Origin: Pectinophora gossypiella
Taxonomy: Eukaryota > Arthropoda > Insecta > Lepidoptera > Gelechiidae
Reading direction: 5' to 3'
Length of the DNA: 64,000 nt
NCBI RefSeq assembly: GCF_024362695.1
Contig: NC_065408.1
Span: 11,284,001-11,348,000 of the forward strand
Below, piece by piece: positions 1 to 12,048 of this stretch (within the stretch, counting starts at the first letter, position 1; each line of letters begins with the position of its first letter). Made by a program: the position numbers and the translations under genes. Under the pieces are notes generated by a model. That model worked only from the letters and a program-made list of their open reading frames with translations, ran no database searches and was not told the DNA's origin.

Positions 1-10
1 TTAAACTGGT

Positions 11-17
11 ATCATTC
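11..17 (+). promoter_or_regulatory. Probable transcription start (initiator) of gene 1
   Basis: ATCATTC lies about 38 bases before the ATG. The same motif sits at the same distance before the ATG of gene 2 (4022-4028) and in gene 4 (14030-14036, minus), both with a TATA box about 30 bases further upstream. Confidence 0.5.
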
Positions 18-50
18 GACTTTAAAGATCAATCGAACATACAAAAAAAA

Positions 51-1117
51 ATGTTCTCCAAAGTAAGTTGTGAATACAGAAAACCAACTTATGATTTATA
101 ACAATTAATTACTTTTATATTTATAGTACTTACATCTTATATAAAGTTCCGTAAAAAAAATATAATTTCTCGTTAGGTGGATGAATATCCCATTAGTATA
201 TTCGATCATAAATGATTCCATTTATAAATCCATTGCTACTAATTTTAATAATGTTTCATTTCCATAACGTCAATTTTATTCATAAATATGTTTCTAGACA
301 TTTACCAAAAGGCCAACCGTATGGTATGTATGAGTTTAGTGTCATATTCTATTTTTTTTAATTAGATCGTAGTCCTGGCTATCGCGCTGTCAGCGGCTTA
401 CGCCCAGCACCACGGCCAAGAGCACGGCCACGCCTACTCCTCGCAGTCCATTGTGCTACACCAGACCTCCCACCCCCACCACGAGGAGCACCACCACGCC
501 ATCCCCGTCGTTCACCACGCCGTTCCTATTGTCCACCACGCCATCCCCATCATCCACCACGCCGCCCCCATCGTTCATTCTGCTCCCGTACATCATGAGG
601 AACACCATGAGGAGCACCATGTAAGTTGTTATTAATTACTTACCCATAATTCTTGACTGTTGTTACGAATAGCTATTTTCAATTAATATATTTATAACAA
701 TTCCTTCATTTATTTCAACAACAGATCGTTTCTTAAAACTTCTTGTTTATGAAACAAAGACTTCTTATACATTTGTTTTTGCAGTCTCACCCCAAATATG
801 AGTTCGCGTACTCTGTGGAGGACAAGCACACCGGCGACATCAAGTCGCAGCACGAGTCGCGCGACGGACACCTCGTGAAGGGCGAGTACAGCCTGCACCA
901 GCCCGACGGCTCCGTGCGCACTGTCAAGTATACCGCTGACAAGCACTCCGGGTAACTTATACAATATATACCTGTTAATGACCACACTTACTGAACTCAA
1001 CTACCTGTTAAGTACATGTAAAACTAACTTCATGTTGTTTATTGCAGCTTCAACGCGGACGTGCACTACTCCGGACACTCCCAGCACATCGAACCTCAGC
1101 ATCATCATCATCATTAA
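51..1117 (+). CDS. Cuticular protein, CPR family RR-2, His-rich (gene 1, class A)
   Basis: Four exons: 51-62, 366-620, 785-951 and 1048-1117, giving 167 residues. All introns are GT..AG and phases close (0, 0, 2). Exon 1 encodes MFSK; exon 2 completes a signal peptide (cleavage likely after AAYA) and a His-rich segment with repeats such as HHAIPVV, HHAVPIV and HHAAPIV. Exon 3 plus the start of exon 4 carry the RR-2 chitin-binding domain, with SHPKYEFAYSVEDKHTGD, then EYSLHQPDGSVRTVKYTAD and GFNADV. The protein ends in five His. Family knowledge: RR-2 proteins are secreted by epidermis, bind chitin and usually belong to hard cuticle. Its closest partner here is gene 3 (same N-terminal class). 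A start-site-like ATCATTC lies at 11-17; the TATA box would be just outside the window. Family call is firm; stage and tissue cannot be read from sequence. Confidence 0.93.
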
Positions 1118-1163
1118 GCCGCGCCCTTATGTTTTATCCCTACCTGTTATTGTTGACACTGTA

Positions 1164-1169
1164 AATAAA
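1164..1169 (+). terminator. Poly(A) signal of gene 1
   Basis: AATAAA lies 47 bases after the stop codon. The 3' UTR is homologous to those of genes 3 and 4, which have the signal at the matching place. Confidence 0.8.
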
Positions 1170-3064
1170 CTTAGTCATATACATTTTTTTTTGTGTATTA
1201 TTTCGGTATTTCGTTTCTGTTGACTTACGACTGTACTTACTTATCCCAATATAAGTATTGGTTACTAACTACTGACTTTGCTAAAGTTAAGAATATAATT
1301 GACCCCAACCAAGCTAGAAGAACGCAACTTGCACCCGTTTTGTGTTAAAGTCAAAAATATTTAGTATAATTTGCGCTACATGGTTATAGGTTAATAGCAT
1401 TTTGTCACATAAATCGTTCATCTTGTTAGAGAGTAAAAAGTATAATATTGAAAATTCAAATTAAAGCAGTATAAGTACATTAAGTTCGTAAAGAATTTCG
1501 GGCTCTATAGGATATAATTTATCGTTTTCTCATTTCATTTGAAAAGTTTTAAAAGCAAACTATTGATTTTCTGTACTTATAGAAATAGAAGTGTTTTATT
1601 GCGACCATGTGTTTGTACAAAATTTGGTATTATAAAAATACAGAAGTAAGTATTATATTATATAGTATCAACATAGACCCGATAAGGGCACTGCAACTGG
1701 TAGAGAGGACAAAGTGTTATTGATAAATTGTTAACTGTAGACATAGATGGTCTATCTCAAAATAATTTTGTCAAAAAAGTAATATCCACCTCTAACGTTA
1801 ATTACATTTAACAAACATGAACTTCCTAAATCTTTATCTTTCTAGCATCTAGCCCTCTTTAAAAAAAAAGATTTATTATTTTCACTTAATATACATATAG
1901 GTACTAGATTTACCGAATTGTAGCGTGGACAGCGACTCCCCGCACGGCGACTGCTTGACATCACATCTGTCATTTACATGTACAGTTCAAAATACAATTT
2001 TAATCACGCTACATACAATATTTTTTTCCATTGATATAATTGCAGTTTTGGTTCATTTTGTTTCATAATATTTTTGGAAACCTTCCATCCTGTTTTATAA
2101 ATGCAGTAATCTTATGGGATTAAATATGTGATACAAAGCTACTAGGTATATATACTCGGATGGTAATCACTGCCTCACTCAATATAAAAAATAAAACAAA
2201 AATATCGATTAATCCTAATTCTCTTATATCTGAGCTTTTAGATCCAACTAATGTTATAAAGTGCTTAGAAAGAAGCCATATTGTGAAATAAAGGGAAGCT
2301 ACGATACTGGTCGTTTCACCAACCACCTTTCTGTATCAACATAACTCATTGTAGTCTGTCGACTGATCGTAGTTTAACCAGGAACAAAATCCATCGGTTT
2401 AATATCTTATACGTTTTAGTCGGCACGTATTTAACCGAAATATCTTGTGAGATGATAAATGACTATAATTATAGCCATTTTATTTGACGTGTTTAAAACG
2501 TTATTATAGTGTATATAAGTAAAATTACTGTGCCTGTACCTAAACTAGAGTTATAGGCTCAGTAACTTTGTATCAGAATTGACACGAATGGAACAATATG
2601 CATGACAAAGGGGTTACTAAATGGTACATCCGCCATAAGAAGAACTAATTACCCACGCCTAGACAAGCATTCAGTATACCAACAATACCAAGGTAATGAA
2701 TTAAACAACTTTTTGATTATTTTCCCCATATAGGTAAGTAGCCTTGCAACAGCATTACTTACAATGCAATTTCAGTGCGCGTATTAGAGATGCTTGTATT
2801 GATACCTTCCTATACCCAGACAAATTGTAATTACCCTGCATCTAAAATTCGTCATCGCTTAGAGAGATGAATCAGAAGCGAATCGCTCCGTTGCGATGAG
2901 AGAGGTCCGTAGTTCTACATAATAATTTCCGATATTCTACAACACTGTTAATGGATTCGACAGTCTCTTCCAGATGTGGCAAATGTGCGACAACGCCCAT
3001 GTAGCATGTCGTTTCGAGAATGAGCTAAAAACAAACCAGAGACGGACTACTGCTGCGTTTTTTT
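1170..3064. other. Intergenic, no gene seen
   Basis: AT-rich sequence between genes 1 and 2. Only short chance open frames; no repeat family that I could match elsewhere in the window except the SINE-like unit starting near 3065. Confidence 0.6.
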
Positions 3065-3352
3065 TTTAACAGGACTTATTGTAGTTTGCCTTAGCATTAA
3101 CTACTTAGCCGGACAAATTATGAGCGCTCAGAGCTCTCATCTGGTAAAAAAAAATAAGACGACAGACCCGAGGGTGCCCAGTCGGGGGCAAACTTCAGCT
3201 CAGGGCGGCGTCGAAAGGGTTTATATTTGGAACAATTAATCGACCTTAAAGACCCGAGAGCAAAAAAACGCTACACGCACGACCTCCCTCGGGTCGGTGC
3301 CAACACAGACCCCGCCAGTGTGGTCGGCAATTCCCCGACCCCGAAGACCCCG
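3065..3352 (-). mobile_element. S4-type retroposon copy (minus)
   Basis: Reverse complement runs from a head with 'accccgaccc...ggcg(tggtc)' sequences to 'gagagctctgagcgctcat' and the tail 'caataagtcctgtt'. The same units appear on the plus strand at 12049-12298, 47670-48030 and 63676-63806. It contains the family's regions resembling 'ccctcgggt' and 'taatcgaccttaaag'. Diverged copy; family name not known to me. Confidence 0.6.
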
Positions 3353-3399
3353 ACGTCCTGAAGGTTCTAGAACTATAAAAAAGTATCAAAACGCAAATA

Positions 3400-3508
3400 C
3401 ATAAACAGCCTATATACGTCCCACTGGTGGGCACAAGCCTCCCGTCAATCCACTGGAGGGGGTATGGAGCATATTCCACCACGCTGCTCCACTGCGGGCT
3501 GGTGGAGG
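3400..3508 (-). mobile_element. 5'-truncated S1 SINE with 14-bp target duplication
   Basis: Contains the S1 tail (gtatggagcatattccacca, ctgctccactgcggg) but lacks the tRNA-like head. It is flanked by a perfect direct repeat, TCAAAACGCAAATA, at 3386-3399 and 3509-3522, as expected for LINE-driven insertion. Full copies of the family are at 19918-20256 and 60110-60450. Confidence 0.85.
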
Positions 3509-3522
3509 TCAAAACGCAAATA

Positions 3523-3991
3523 AAAATCAGTTATTTAAAACTAACCATAACTTTATGGGCTTTTAATATATACGTACTTACAACTGTAATTCCAACATGG
3601 ACGAGTAGACGCACTATTCGTTTAAAAAAAATGCAGCCACAAAGCCAAAAAAACGAAAGACAGACGATAATCAATTGGACAATTTTCTAACGACATGTTC
3701 AGGCTCTTCTAGACTGATAAGTAAGATGAAATATTCTGATAAATAATACTTTTTGACCTTCATAATGCCTTTAATTAATATTTAAGCTCCGAAACTAAAA
3801 TACGATTGCACTAATGCAATATTAATTTGGACATGTGGATGATAAAGTGTAGTGATACGTAGTTAAGTAGGCTTTACAAAAATAGCACAAAAACCGGTAT
3901 TGAAAACGTAATTTTACAAATGATTGGCATGCACGTTCATTAACAAATCTAAAAACAGGTTTGCCACCCCGGGCATTTTGTAAGCCTTTAG
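3523..3991. other. Intergenic upstream of gene 2
   Basis: AT-rich, no coding signal. Presumed 5' regulatory region of gene 2; I recognise no specific factor site. Confidence 0.5.
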
Positions 3992-3999
3992 TATAAAAA
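3992..3999 (+). promoter_or_regulatory. TATA box of gene 2
   Basis: TATAAAAA, followed about 30 bases on by the initiator ATCATTCAGT (4022-4031), then the ATG at 4061. This is a standard focused arthropod core promoter. Confidence 0.8.
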
Positions 4000-4060
4000 C
4001 ATTACCTTCTTTTAAACAAGCATCATTCAGTAGAAAACTTCAACTGAGTAAACCACTAAA

Positions 4061-4873
4061 ATGGTCTCCAGAGTAAGTGTTGGTTAATTGAATATCATTA
4101 AGAATATGTGAAAAGTAATACTATATTATCATATTATAACTTTCAGAAATAGATTTAACAAAATACATCTACTTTACCAGATTGTGATCCTCGCTATCGC
4201 GGTGTCAGTGGCTTACGGCCAGCACAACGGTCACGGCCACGGTCACGCCACCTCCTCCCAGTCCATCGTGCACCACCATGTCTCCCAAGAACAACAACAC
4301 CACGCCCCAATTGCTCACCACGCCCCTGTTGTGCATCACGCCATCCCCGTCGTCCACCAAGCCATCCCCGTTGTCCACCACGCCATCCCCGTTGTTCACG
4401 CCGCCCCCGTGCACCACGCTCCTGCCCACCATGAGGAACACCATGAAGAGCACTACGTATGTTGATTTAAATATTACCTAGAGCTTCCTTATTAGTCTGT
4501 AAATAAAATATCTCTCAAATATTAACCGATATTCTTTCTTGCAGTCTCACCCCAAATACGAGTTCGCGTACTCTGTGGAGGACAAGCACACCGGCGACAT
4601 CAAGTCGCAGCACGAGTCGCGCGACGGACACCTCGTGAAGGGCGAGTACAGCCTGCACCAGCCCGACGGCTCCGTGCGCACTGTCAAATACACCGCTGAT
4701 AAGCACTCCGGGTAACTTATACAATATACACCTGTTGATGACCACACTCATTCAACTCAACTGCCTGTTACATGTAAAGCTAACTACATGTTGTTTATTG
4801 CAGCTTCAACGCGGACGTGCACTACTCCGGACACTCCCAGCACATCGAGCCTCAGCATCATCATCATCATTAA
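4061..4873 (+). CDS. Cuticular protein, CPR family RR-2, His-rich (gene 2, class B)
   Basis: Exons 4061-4072, 4181-4456, 4545-4711 and 4804-4873, giving 174 residues. Exon 1 encodes MVSR; the signal peptide ends near VAYG. Exon 2 holds a class B His-rich region (ATSSQSIVHHHVS, repeated HHAIPVV, then HHAPAHHEEHHEEHY). Exons 3 and 4 encode the RR-2 domain and a His5 C-terminus identical in amino acids to genes 1, 3 and 4; exon 3 differs from that of gene 1 at only four sites, all silent. TATA box and initiator are in place, and the phases (0, 0, 2) match the paralogues. Gene 4 is the nearest relative in exon 2. Role by family: chitin-binding structural protein of the cuticle. Confidence 0.94.
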
Positions 4874-4913
4874 GTCCATACTCAGTCTACCTCTACTTGT
4901 TATTGAATATGTT

Positions 4914-4919
4914 AATAAA
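4914..4919 (+). terminator. Poly(A) signal of gene 2
   Basis: AATAAA 41 bases after the stop. Unlike genes 1, 3 and 4, the 3' UTR of gene 2 has diverged after the first bases. Confidence 0.75.
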
Positions 4920-7011
4920 TTAATATTATTTAATTTTATTTGTGAATTTTCTTTTAGAAGTAACTTAATCTTTGGTATTTTATATTTTATTATATTTACT
5001 ATGATCATAAGTACTAAACTGAAAATTTGAAACTGAAACAAAAATGAAAATTTTGTCACTACTAAAACATTTTGGAACAATGGCGGAAGCATCGAACGTC
5101 AACATCAATTATATCATTATCTCTTGATCATCCACCACCGGATCTTCACTGTAGGGATGGCCGCGTGTAAGCCTTGTTCATTTCATTGTTTTCAAGTGGT
5201 CGTTTGCACCAAATGCCCTTTAAACTAAAAAACAACAATATTTTATTACTGAAAGAAATTATGTGAGATGACTATGTTTGTAAGAAGTGGTTCAAAATTG
5301 ACACAAATAAATACATCTAAGAAAACAGTAATTCTAATTTAACAACTGTATAAAATTGCAAAGTCAAGAGTGTGGGGTGTTCTAAACCATGTCCGGTCTT
5401 TTCTTTGAACAAATATCTTAAACGTTGTTCCGGGTTAGAGCTTTCAGCGCTCCCTATTTAACCGGTCACGTCAAAAAAAATCTTTGAACAAAATTTTATG
5501 TAAATTTTCATTATCGAAACAAAATGGTTTTGATTGTTAACCAACGTTTCGCGTGAAAATGTTTGCCATGTTTAATTGTCCAAATACATATCTAATATTT
5601 TATCTACACATTCTTAATACGCTGGTTTATGTGGTGTTTGTATGAACCCGTAAAAAATAGAATACTTAACAATGATCACTGAAATTAAGTTCTACCTACC
5701 TATGATATTTTTTAAAACTTTCTTGTTATCAAAAATCAAAAGTGGCTGCATGTTATCATCTGATTATTTATGGTTGCGGGCGGAAAGCTATTAAATTAGG
5801 TTACATGGTTACGAAATCGGTTAAGTTAAGCAGCAGCAGCACACGAACCGAGCGAGAGAAGCAACATACATAAACATACATAAACTCACGCCCGTAATCC
5901 CAAATGGGGTGGGCAGAGCCACAAGTAATCAAAGTAACTTGCAGCCACTGTCGATACGAAGTCCTAAGATGAAATATAATATAACGATCATCATTATATA
6001 ATATATAATGATGAGAAGCAAGCGTGCTTCAAAAGTGGCTGGAAATTGCCAGACCCGAATTCTAACACGTTAACCGCGATTTCTGACATCAAATAATTTG
6101 CATAATGAAAATATGCCTGACGATATTCCGCGTATTATAATTTTGGCAAGTGAAATATTTGGGAAATAAAATAATTACAATAATTGTTTGCGAAGCGAAA
6201 ATTTATGAAATATTTTTCTGCTAAAAGTTATAGAACCGCCATAAACTAAATATTTTATTCAAATGCAAGAACAATTATGGCTATAATTTGTTTTAAAAGT
6301 TTTTAAGTCATAATAACGTATTTAATTTAGATTTTTAATATTTTTGTAAGTATTGTTATTTCGTTAACATTCCGGAAGTATTTTGCAGATTTATCGAAGT
6401 AAATCTATATAATTGGAGAGAAGATTATAATATTTATTTACTAGATTATTGGTTTGGTTATTATAGTATTACTATTAGTATTACTATTAGTATTACTATT
6501 CTCCAAATACAGACTTCTAACTGCATTATTATGCGTACGCAAATCTATATGATCGAAATCGTTACCGATCTTAATAACTGAGACTCTGAAGACTTTCAGC
6601 AGTTTGAGATTTTTCCCTTGCATATACTTTTACTTCGTTATAATAATATACTGTGGAAATATAGAATATTAGGTCTTCTCCATCTTAGTGGGGGCCTAGT
6701 GTTAATTTTGATATAATAACGAATATAAAATAACATAGAAGCTACGCCCCACATCAATGAGTTGCTGTCATTGGATCGTAGTACAAGAGTAATCACTAAA
6801 ACATTAACACACCCTAACATATTTTTTTGTGTATTCTAAACATTTTACATTGCTAAAACTTTAATACTTGTTAAAACTCTGTAGCACTTCCTTTGTAGAG
6901 CTTCTATAGAAATCATGTATGTGTAAATGTGTTAGTGAGGTAGAATCTTCTTTTGGATGCGTTAAATAATTATGGAAGGAAACGAATAAGTACATTTAAA
7001 TTATAACCTAG
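4920..7011. other. Convergent intergenic region between genes 2 and 3
   Basis: No gene seen. It holds an S4 fragment near 5397-5483 (ttcagcgctccctatttaac), a fragment of the 'aaactcacgcc' repeat at 5869-5950, a perfect dyad at 5989-6013 (12-base arms catcattatata / tatataatgatg around one A), and three copies of the 12-mer tattactattag near 6468-6500. Confidence 0.6.
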
Positions 7012-7017
7012 TTTATT
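7012..7017 (-). terminator. Poly(A) signal of gene 3
   Basis: TTTATT on the plus strand, AATAAA on the gene strand, 47 bases after the stop codon. Confidence 0.8.
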
Positions 7018-7063
7018 TACAGTGTCAACAATAAAAGGTAGGGATAAAACATGAGGGCGCGGC

Positions 7064-7878
7064 TTAATGATGATGATGATGCTGGGGCTCGATGTGCTGG
7101 GAGTGTCCGGAGTAGTGCACGTCCGCGTTGAAGCTGCAATAAACAACATGTATTGTAGTTAGCTTTTATGTAACAGGCAGTTGAGTTCAGTAAGTGTGGT
7201 CATTAACAGGTATATATTGTTTATGTTACCCGGAGTGCTTGTCAGCGGTGTACTTGACAGTGCGCACGGAGCCGTCGGGCTGGTGGAGGCTGTACTCGCC
7301 CTTCACGAGGTGTCCGTCGCGCGACTCGTGCTGCGACTTGATGTCGCCAGTGTGCTTGTCCTCCACAGAGTATGCGAACTCGTATTTAGGGTGAGACTGC
7401 AAAAACAAATGAACAGCTTGGAGATTGGACATTCGATAGCCACTACAAGAATTTGTGTATAAAGTATTTTCAAATTACGTGGTGTTCTTCATGATGATGT
7501 TCCTCATGATGAACAGGGACAGAATGGACAATAGGAGCGGCGTGGTGAACAATGGGGACAGCGTGGTGGACGACGGGGATGGCATGGTGCACGACGGGGA
7601 TGGCGTGGTGGTGCTCCTCGTGGTGGGGGTGAGAAGTCTGGTGCAGCACGATGGACTGCGAGGAGTAGGCGTGGCCGTGCTCCTGGCCGTGGTGCTGGGC
7701 GCAAGCCGCCGACAGCGCAATAGCGAGGATTACAATCTGATCAAATAAACACAAATCTTTATTTATATTACATTACTTCACTGTTGTTAATAGTATTTTA
7801 TGGAAATATAAAATAATTTTTCGTATTCTAGATTGAAAATAATGTATTTTTTTAATTAACACTCACTTTAGAGAACAT
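7064..7878 (-). CDS. Cuticular protein, CPR family RR-2, His-rich (gene 3, class A)
   Basis: Exons in gene order: 7867-7878, 7479-7736, 7230-7396, 7064-7133; 168 residues, phases 0, 0, 2. Exon 1 encodes MFSK, as in gene 1. Exon 2 gives a signal peptide (cleavage near ACA/QHH) and the class A region AYSSQSIVLHQTSHPHHEE followed by HHAIPVV, HHAVPIV and HHAAPIV units. The RR-2 domain and C-terminal tail have the same amino acids as genes 1, 2 and 4; base changes in exon 3 are silent. It is transcribed toward gene 2. Core promoter: TATAAAAG at 7941-7948 and TCAGT at 7919-7923. By family, a secreted chitin-binding cuticle protein. Confidence 0.94.
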
Positions 7879-7918
7879 TTTCGTTTGTGTGTTCTGTTGT
7901 ACTTTCGTACGAAATGAC

Positions 7919-7948
7919 ACTGATAAGAAATATATTTCAGCTTTTATA
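7919..7948 (-). promoter_or_regulatory. Core promoter of gene 3 (TATA and initiator)
   Basis: On the minus strand TATAAAAG (7941-7948) is followed by ATCAGTGTC with TCAGT at 7919-7923, about 27 bases on and about 43 bases before the ATG. Confidence 0.75.
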
Positions 7949-9243
7949 CTCAAAAGCTTACAAAATATGCGGGGTAGGAAACGTGTTTTACGGACTTGGC
8001 AATGAACATGACATTCATTTATCATTATCTTGTTTTTAATACTCAAACCAGTTTACAGTGATGTTTCCTTTTAATTTACCTATTTATTTTTTATTAATAA
8101 TGACACATACTTAATTTAGTCATTAATGCAATCAATCTAACGACTTTTTGTATTTTGCACACGTAATAATGCTAGTTACTTATTAAATATTTGTATCATA
8201 TAGTAACACGTTACGGACATCATCCGGCGGATCGGATTTCTATAGATAACAGGTTAATTAACCAACACCAATGACATGGTGAGCAGCATATGTCTACCCA
8301 TGAGTTTTTTCATCGATTTTCATTATCGTTCGTAACTTGATTATATAAAAACCTATCGTGCCTTTGCAGAAAACCAATAGACCTAATTTATTTTAATAGT
8401 ATAATCATACATTAATTACGTATTTTTATCGGCTATCCTTAATTCTTAAAATTACTTGTTGTGGCCATATCGCTGTTAACGTTTGTTGTTGAATAAACTC
8501 GACCTTTTAAATAATTATTTAAAATATTTTGTGCATTAAACTACATATCTGTGAAAAAATAATAATTTACTACTTACACGTTCAATATTTGTCGTAGAAT
8601 TCCGAAGCACCCATACATAAATATAATCGACGGCTGACACGCAAAGTTGACAATATAACCAGTATAGTAAGAGCAATGGAAATTAGCTAATTAGTAGGTA
8701 CTTGATTGTTCGATAAAATCCTCCAATGATCTTAGATATATCACCATAATGAAGATTCAAACGGAAGGAAAAACAGTGCCTGTATTTTCTTACTAAGAAA
8801 AACAATCAAAAATCTAAACAGGATAATAATATGGGCTCTTTTGATCGCTGTGCAATCAAGCGTAAAATACTATTCGTATTGAAGTGCTAAGTCCAAATCG
8901 TTTACTTGTAACTCTCAAAAAAGGCTGAATATTTAAATTCAGAATTTTATTACTGATTATATTTTGTTAAAGACATAGATTTGTGTTACTTTATTTGTTA
9001 TCAAATGACTATTCTGCCCATCCCGTTAGTCTCGTTAGTTCAAATAAGTTATTTAACTGGCACACATAGAAAGATTTAAACCACAAACCAATTCACACGG
9101 GCACGCCTATAGTTGGTGCTTCTATGAAAAATGAGGATGGGGCCCCATTAAATAAAGATTTTTGTGATAAACCTATTCTAGCCTTCAATAGTTACAGTTT
9201 TAAATATAAGTCGCATTCAAGGATATAACTTCATTTATTTTAA
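7949..9243. other. Intergenic upstream of gene 3, no gene seen
   Basis: AT-rich. No open frame of interest and no repeat I can place. Confidence 0.5.
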
Positions 9244-11185
9244 TACTAGCTTTTGCCCGCGACTTCGTCCGCGTGGCGTGTTATATAAGAGAGAGATCTT
9301 TGTGTGTGTGGGAGTGCATACTTATGCAGTTTAGATTTTTTCATACAATTTTTTTCCCAATAACTCCCATTTTTCAAAATACAGCCAAAAATAAACTTTA
9401 TATTTACTAAGGTATGCATGCATGCTAGTTAAATAATCAATTGATTGAATTGATTTTTTTTAATTGATTGTTCATTGAGTTTTAATTTTAATACACACAT
9501 CCTCTCTTCCCTTCAACGTTGCTGTGCCCTACAGGGTCCATGTTTTAGTTCCTATGCCTATGTAACACCCCATTGTACTACATGGAATGCAATAAATAAT
9601 TTAATTGAATTGAATTGAAAACATCTATCTTACGCGGTTTCGTCTATCTTACGCCGTTCCCGTGGGAATTCCGGAAATTCCTTTCTTAGTGCACCTCTAC
9701 GGTACCTAAGCTATGTACGGTACCTAACCCTTCCAAATTTCAAGTGCCTACATCTAGCCGTTTAGGCTGTGCGTTGATATGTCAGTCAGTGAGTCAGTCA
9801 GTTTCTCCTTTTATTTAGATTTGATTTTTTCATACAAATGTTTTTTCCCGCTAACTACCGTTCCCGTGGGAATTTTGTAATATCCTGTTGCAACTAAGCT
9901 TTAAGTTTACTAAAGTACCTGCATGCCAAATTTCAAATGTCTAACTTGAGTGGTTTAGATTTTTCATACAAAAGGATTTTCCCGCTAATTCCCGTTCCCG
10001 TGGGAATTTCGGGAATTCCTTTCTTAGTGTACCTCTACGGTATCTAAGGTACCTGCATGCCAAATTTCAAACGTCTAACTTGAGTGGTTTAGATTTTTCA
10101 TACAAAAGGATTTTCCCGCTAATTCCCGTTCCCGTAAGAATTTCGGGAATTCCTTTCTTAGTGCACCTCTACGGTATCTAAGGTACCTCCATGCCAAATT
10201 TCAAACGTCTAACTTGAGTGGTTTAGATTTTTCATACAAAAGGATTTTCCCGCTAATTCCCGTTTCCGTGAGAATTTTGGGAATTCCTTTCTTAGTGCAC
10301 CTCTACGGTACCTATGGTACCTGCATGCCAAATTTCAAACGTCTAACTTGAGTGGTTTAGATTTTTCATACAAAAGGATTTTCCCGCTAATTCCCGTTTC
10401 CGTGGGAATTTCGGGAATTCCTTTCTTAGTGCACCTCTACGGTATCTAAGGTACCTGCGAGCCAAATTTCAAACATCTAACTTGAATGGTTTAGATTTTT
10501 CATACAAAAGGATTTTCCCGTTAATTCCCGTTCCCGTGAGAATTTTGGGAATTCCTTTCTTAGTGCACCTCTACGGTATCTATGGTACCTGCATGCCAAA
10601 TTTCAAACGTCTAACTTGAGTGGTTTAGATTTTTCATACAAAAGGATTTTCCCGCTAATTCCCGTTCCCGTGGGAATTTCGGGAATTCCTTTCTTAGTAC
10701 ACCTCTACGGTATCTAAGGTACCTGCATGACAAATTTCAAATGTCTAACTTGAGTGGTTTAGATTTTTCATACAAAAGGATTTTCCCGCTAATTCCCGTT
10801 CCCGTGGGAATTTCGGGAATTCCTTTCTTAGTGTACCTCTACGGTATCTAAGGTACCTGCATGCTAAATTTCAAACGTCTAACTTGAGTGGTTTAGATTT
10901 TTCATACAAAAGGATTTTCCCGCTAATTCCCGTTCCCGTAAGAATTTCGGGAATTCCTTTCTTAGTGCACCTCTACGGTATCTAAGGTACCTCCATGCCA
11001 AATTTCAAACGTCTAACTTGAGTGGTTTAGATTTTTCATACAAAAGGATTTCCCTTCACTACTCTGCTCCTATTGATTGTAGCGTGATGAAAAGTATACT
11101 ATAACCTGTCCAGGAGTGTGAAGAATAATTGTATCAAGTTTTATTAAAATCCGTCCAGTAGTTTTTGTTTCTATAAGGAACATAC

Positions 11186-11224
<39 letters not shown>

Positions 11225-11345
11225 AAATTTACTGCTTGCATTTTTGGCATCAGTATCGACCACTTATCACCCCCTGATAGTTATTTTGAAAAAATATTTA
11301 ATGTACAGAATTGACCTCTCTACAGATTTATTATAAGTATAGATT
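9244..11345. repeat. Interspersed element containing an internal tandem array
   Basis: Begins with actagcttttgcccgcgact, a head common in lepidopteran genomes, and ends with a (GACA)n run at 11188-11221 and ttataagtatagat near 11345. A 3' tail of another retroelement, ending in ttgaattgaattg, interrupts it at about 9450-9620. Inside are (GTCA)n at 9780-9806 and the 134-bp array. I leave the element class open. Confidence 0.7.
9830..11050. repeat. Exact 134-bp tandem array, about nine units
   Basis: The word ctaactt(g) starts at 9941, 10075, 10209, 10343, 10477, 10611, 10745, 10879 and 11013, each step exactly 134. The units carry ttcatacaaaaggattttcc, cccgttcccgtgggaattt and acctctacggtatctaaggt. 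Two older, more diverged units lie to the left (about 9655-9830). There is no indel between units. Confidence 0.95.
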
Positions 11346-11481
11346 ATAAAATAAAATAATAATAAAAATAAAATACATTTATTTCAAGCAACATAAGGCT
11401 CATATACAATACTTTTGACACAATACAGTAAAAATAAAAATAAAAGAAAAACACAATGAAATGACAATTAAATGATATAAT

Positions 11482-11792
11482 GGTGCTAATTCCTGCAAAC
11501 ACCATCCAATTTCATTCTAGGTTATATCTGTCATCCTCCCATCCCCCTCCCATCCGCCGAAAAGGAAAGGGACGGGTAATCGACAAGCATAAAATTTATG
11601 GAACACACGTCAATTTTAAGCACAAATCTAAAACAACCGTCTAAAAATTCGCCCGGGTTATTCATTTATTTACTCATTCTTCCTAAAACCAAGAGCTGTC
11701 AATCATCCGTCCCTTTCCCTTTCGGCGGACAAGAAAATGACAGGTACAACCCAAAGCAAAATTAAAAGATGTCTGCAGGAATCGGGGCCAAT
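11482..11792. mobile_element. Palindromic MITE
   Basis: Terminal inverted repeats: TGGTGCTAATTCCTGCAAAC on the left; the right end reads, reversed, TGGCCCCGATTCCTGCAGAC. Inside, ccgccgaaaaggaaagggac pairs with gtccctttccctttcggcgg. It is about 310 bases with no coding capacity. It lies in A-rich sequence (11341-11480, 11793-11860) that resembles LINE 3' tails. Confidence 0.7.
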
Positions 11793-12048
11793 ATACAATG
11801 AAAATAAACTAAAATAAAATTAAAATGAAATACACTAACATAATAATTATCTAACCAATACCAGTTTTTACATGCCTGTCGCAACAGTGCATGATGTAAG
11901 GACAGTCCAATCTGTCCTATAAGGGGAGAAATCCCATGTTTATCACATACATATTTCTATGCATACTTACATAAAATTTTGATAGATGTCGACTTTCCTT
12001 GTCTCTTTAACCTATTTCACCATATCTGATGCATCTGCTGTGGAAGAA

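Noticed and set aside
453..635. Stand-alone 60-residue His-rich peptide
   Set aside because: It is an internal part of exon 2 of gene 1, read past the donor site.
710..1000. Open frames antisense to the RR exons (also at 4515, 7181, 13080)
   Set aside because: They mirror the codon bias of exon 3 in all four paralogues; the sense strand has splice sites, signal peptide and the RR motif.
7475..7720. Arg/Pro/Thr-rich frames overlapping exon 2 of gene 3
   Set aside because: Out-of-frame readings of the His-rich repeat.
9830..11050. CRISPR-like array
   Set aside because: The whole 134-bp unit is repeated with no unique spacers, and the DNA is from an animal nucleus.
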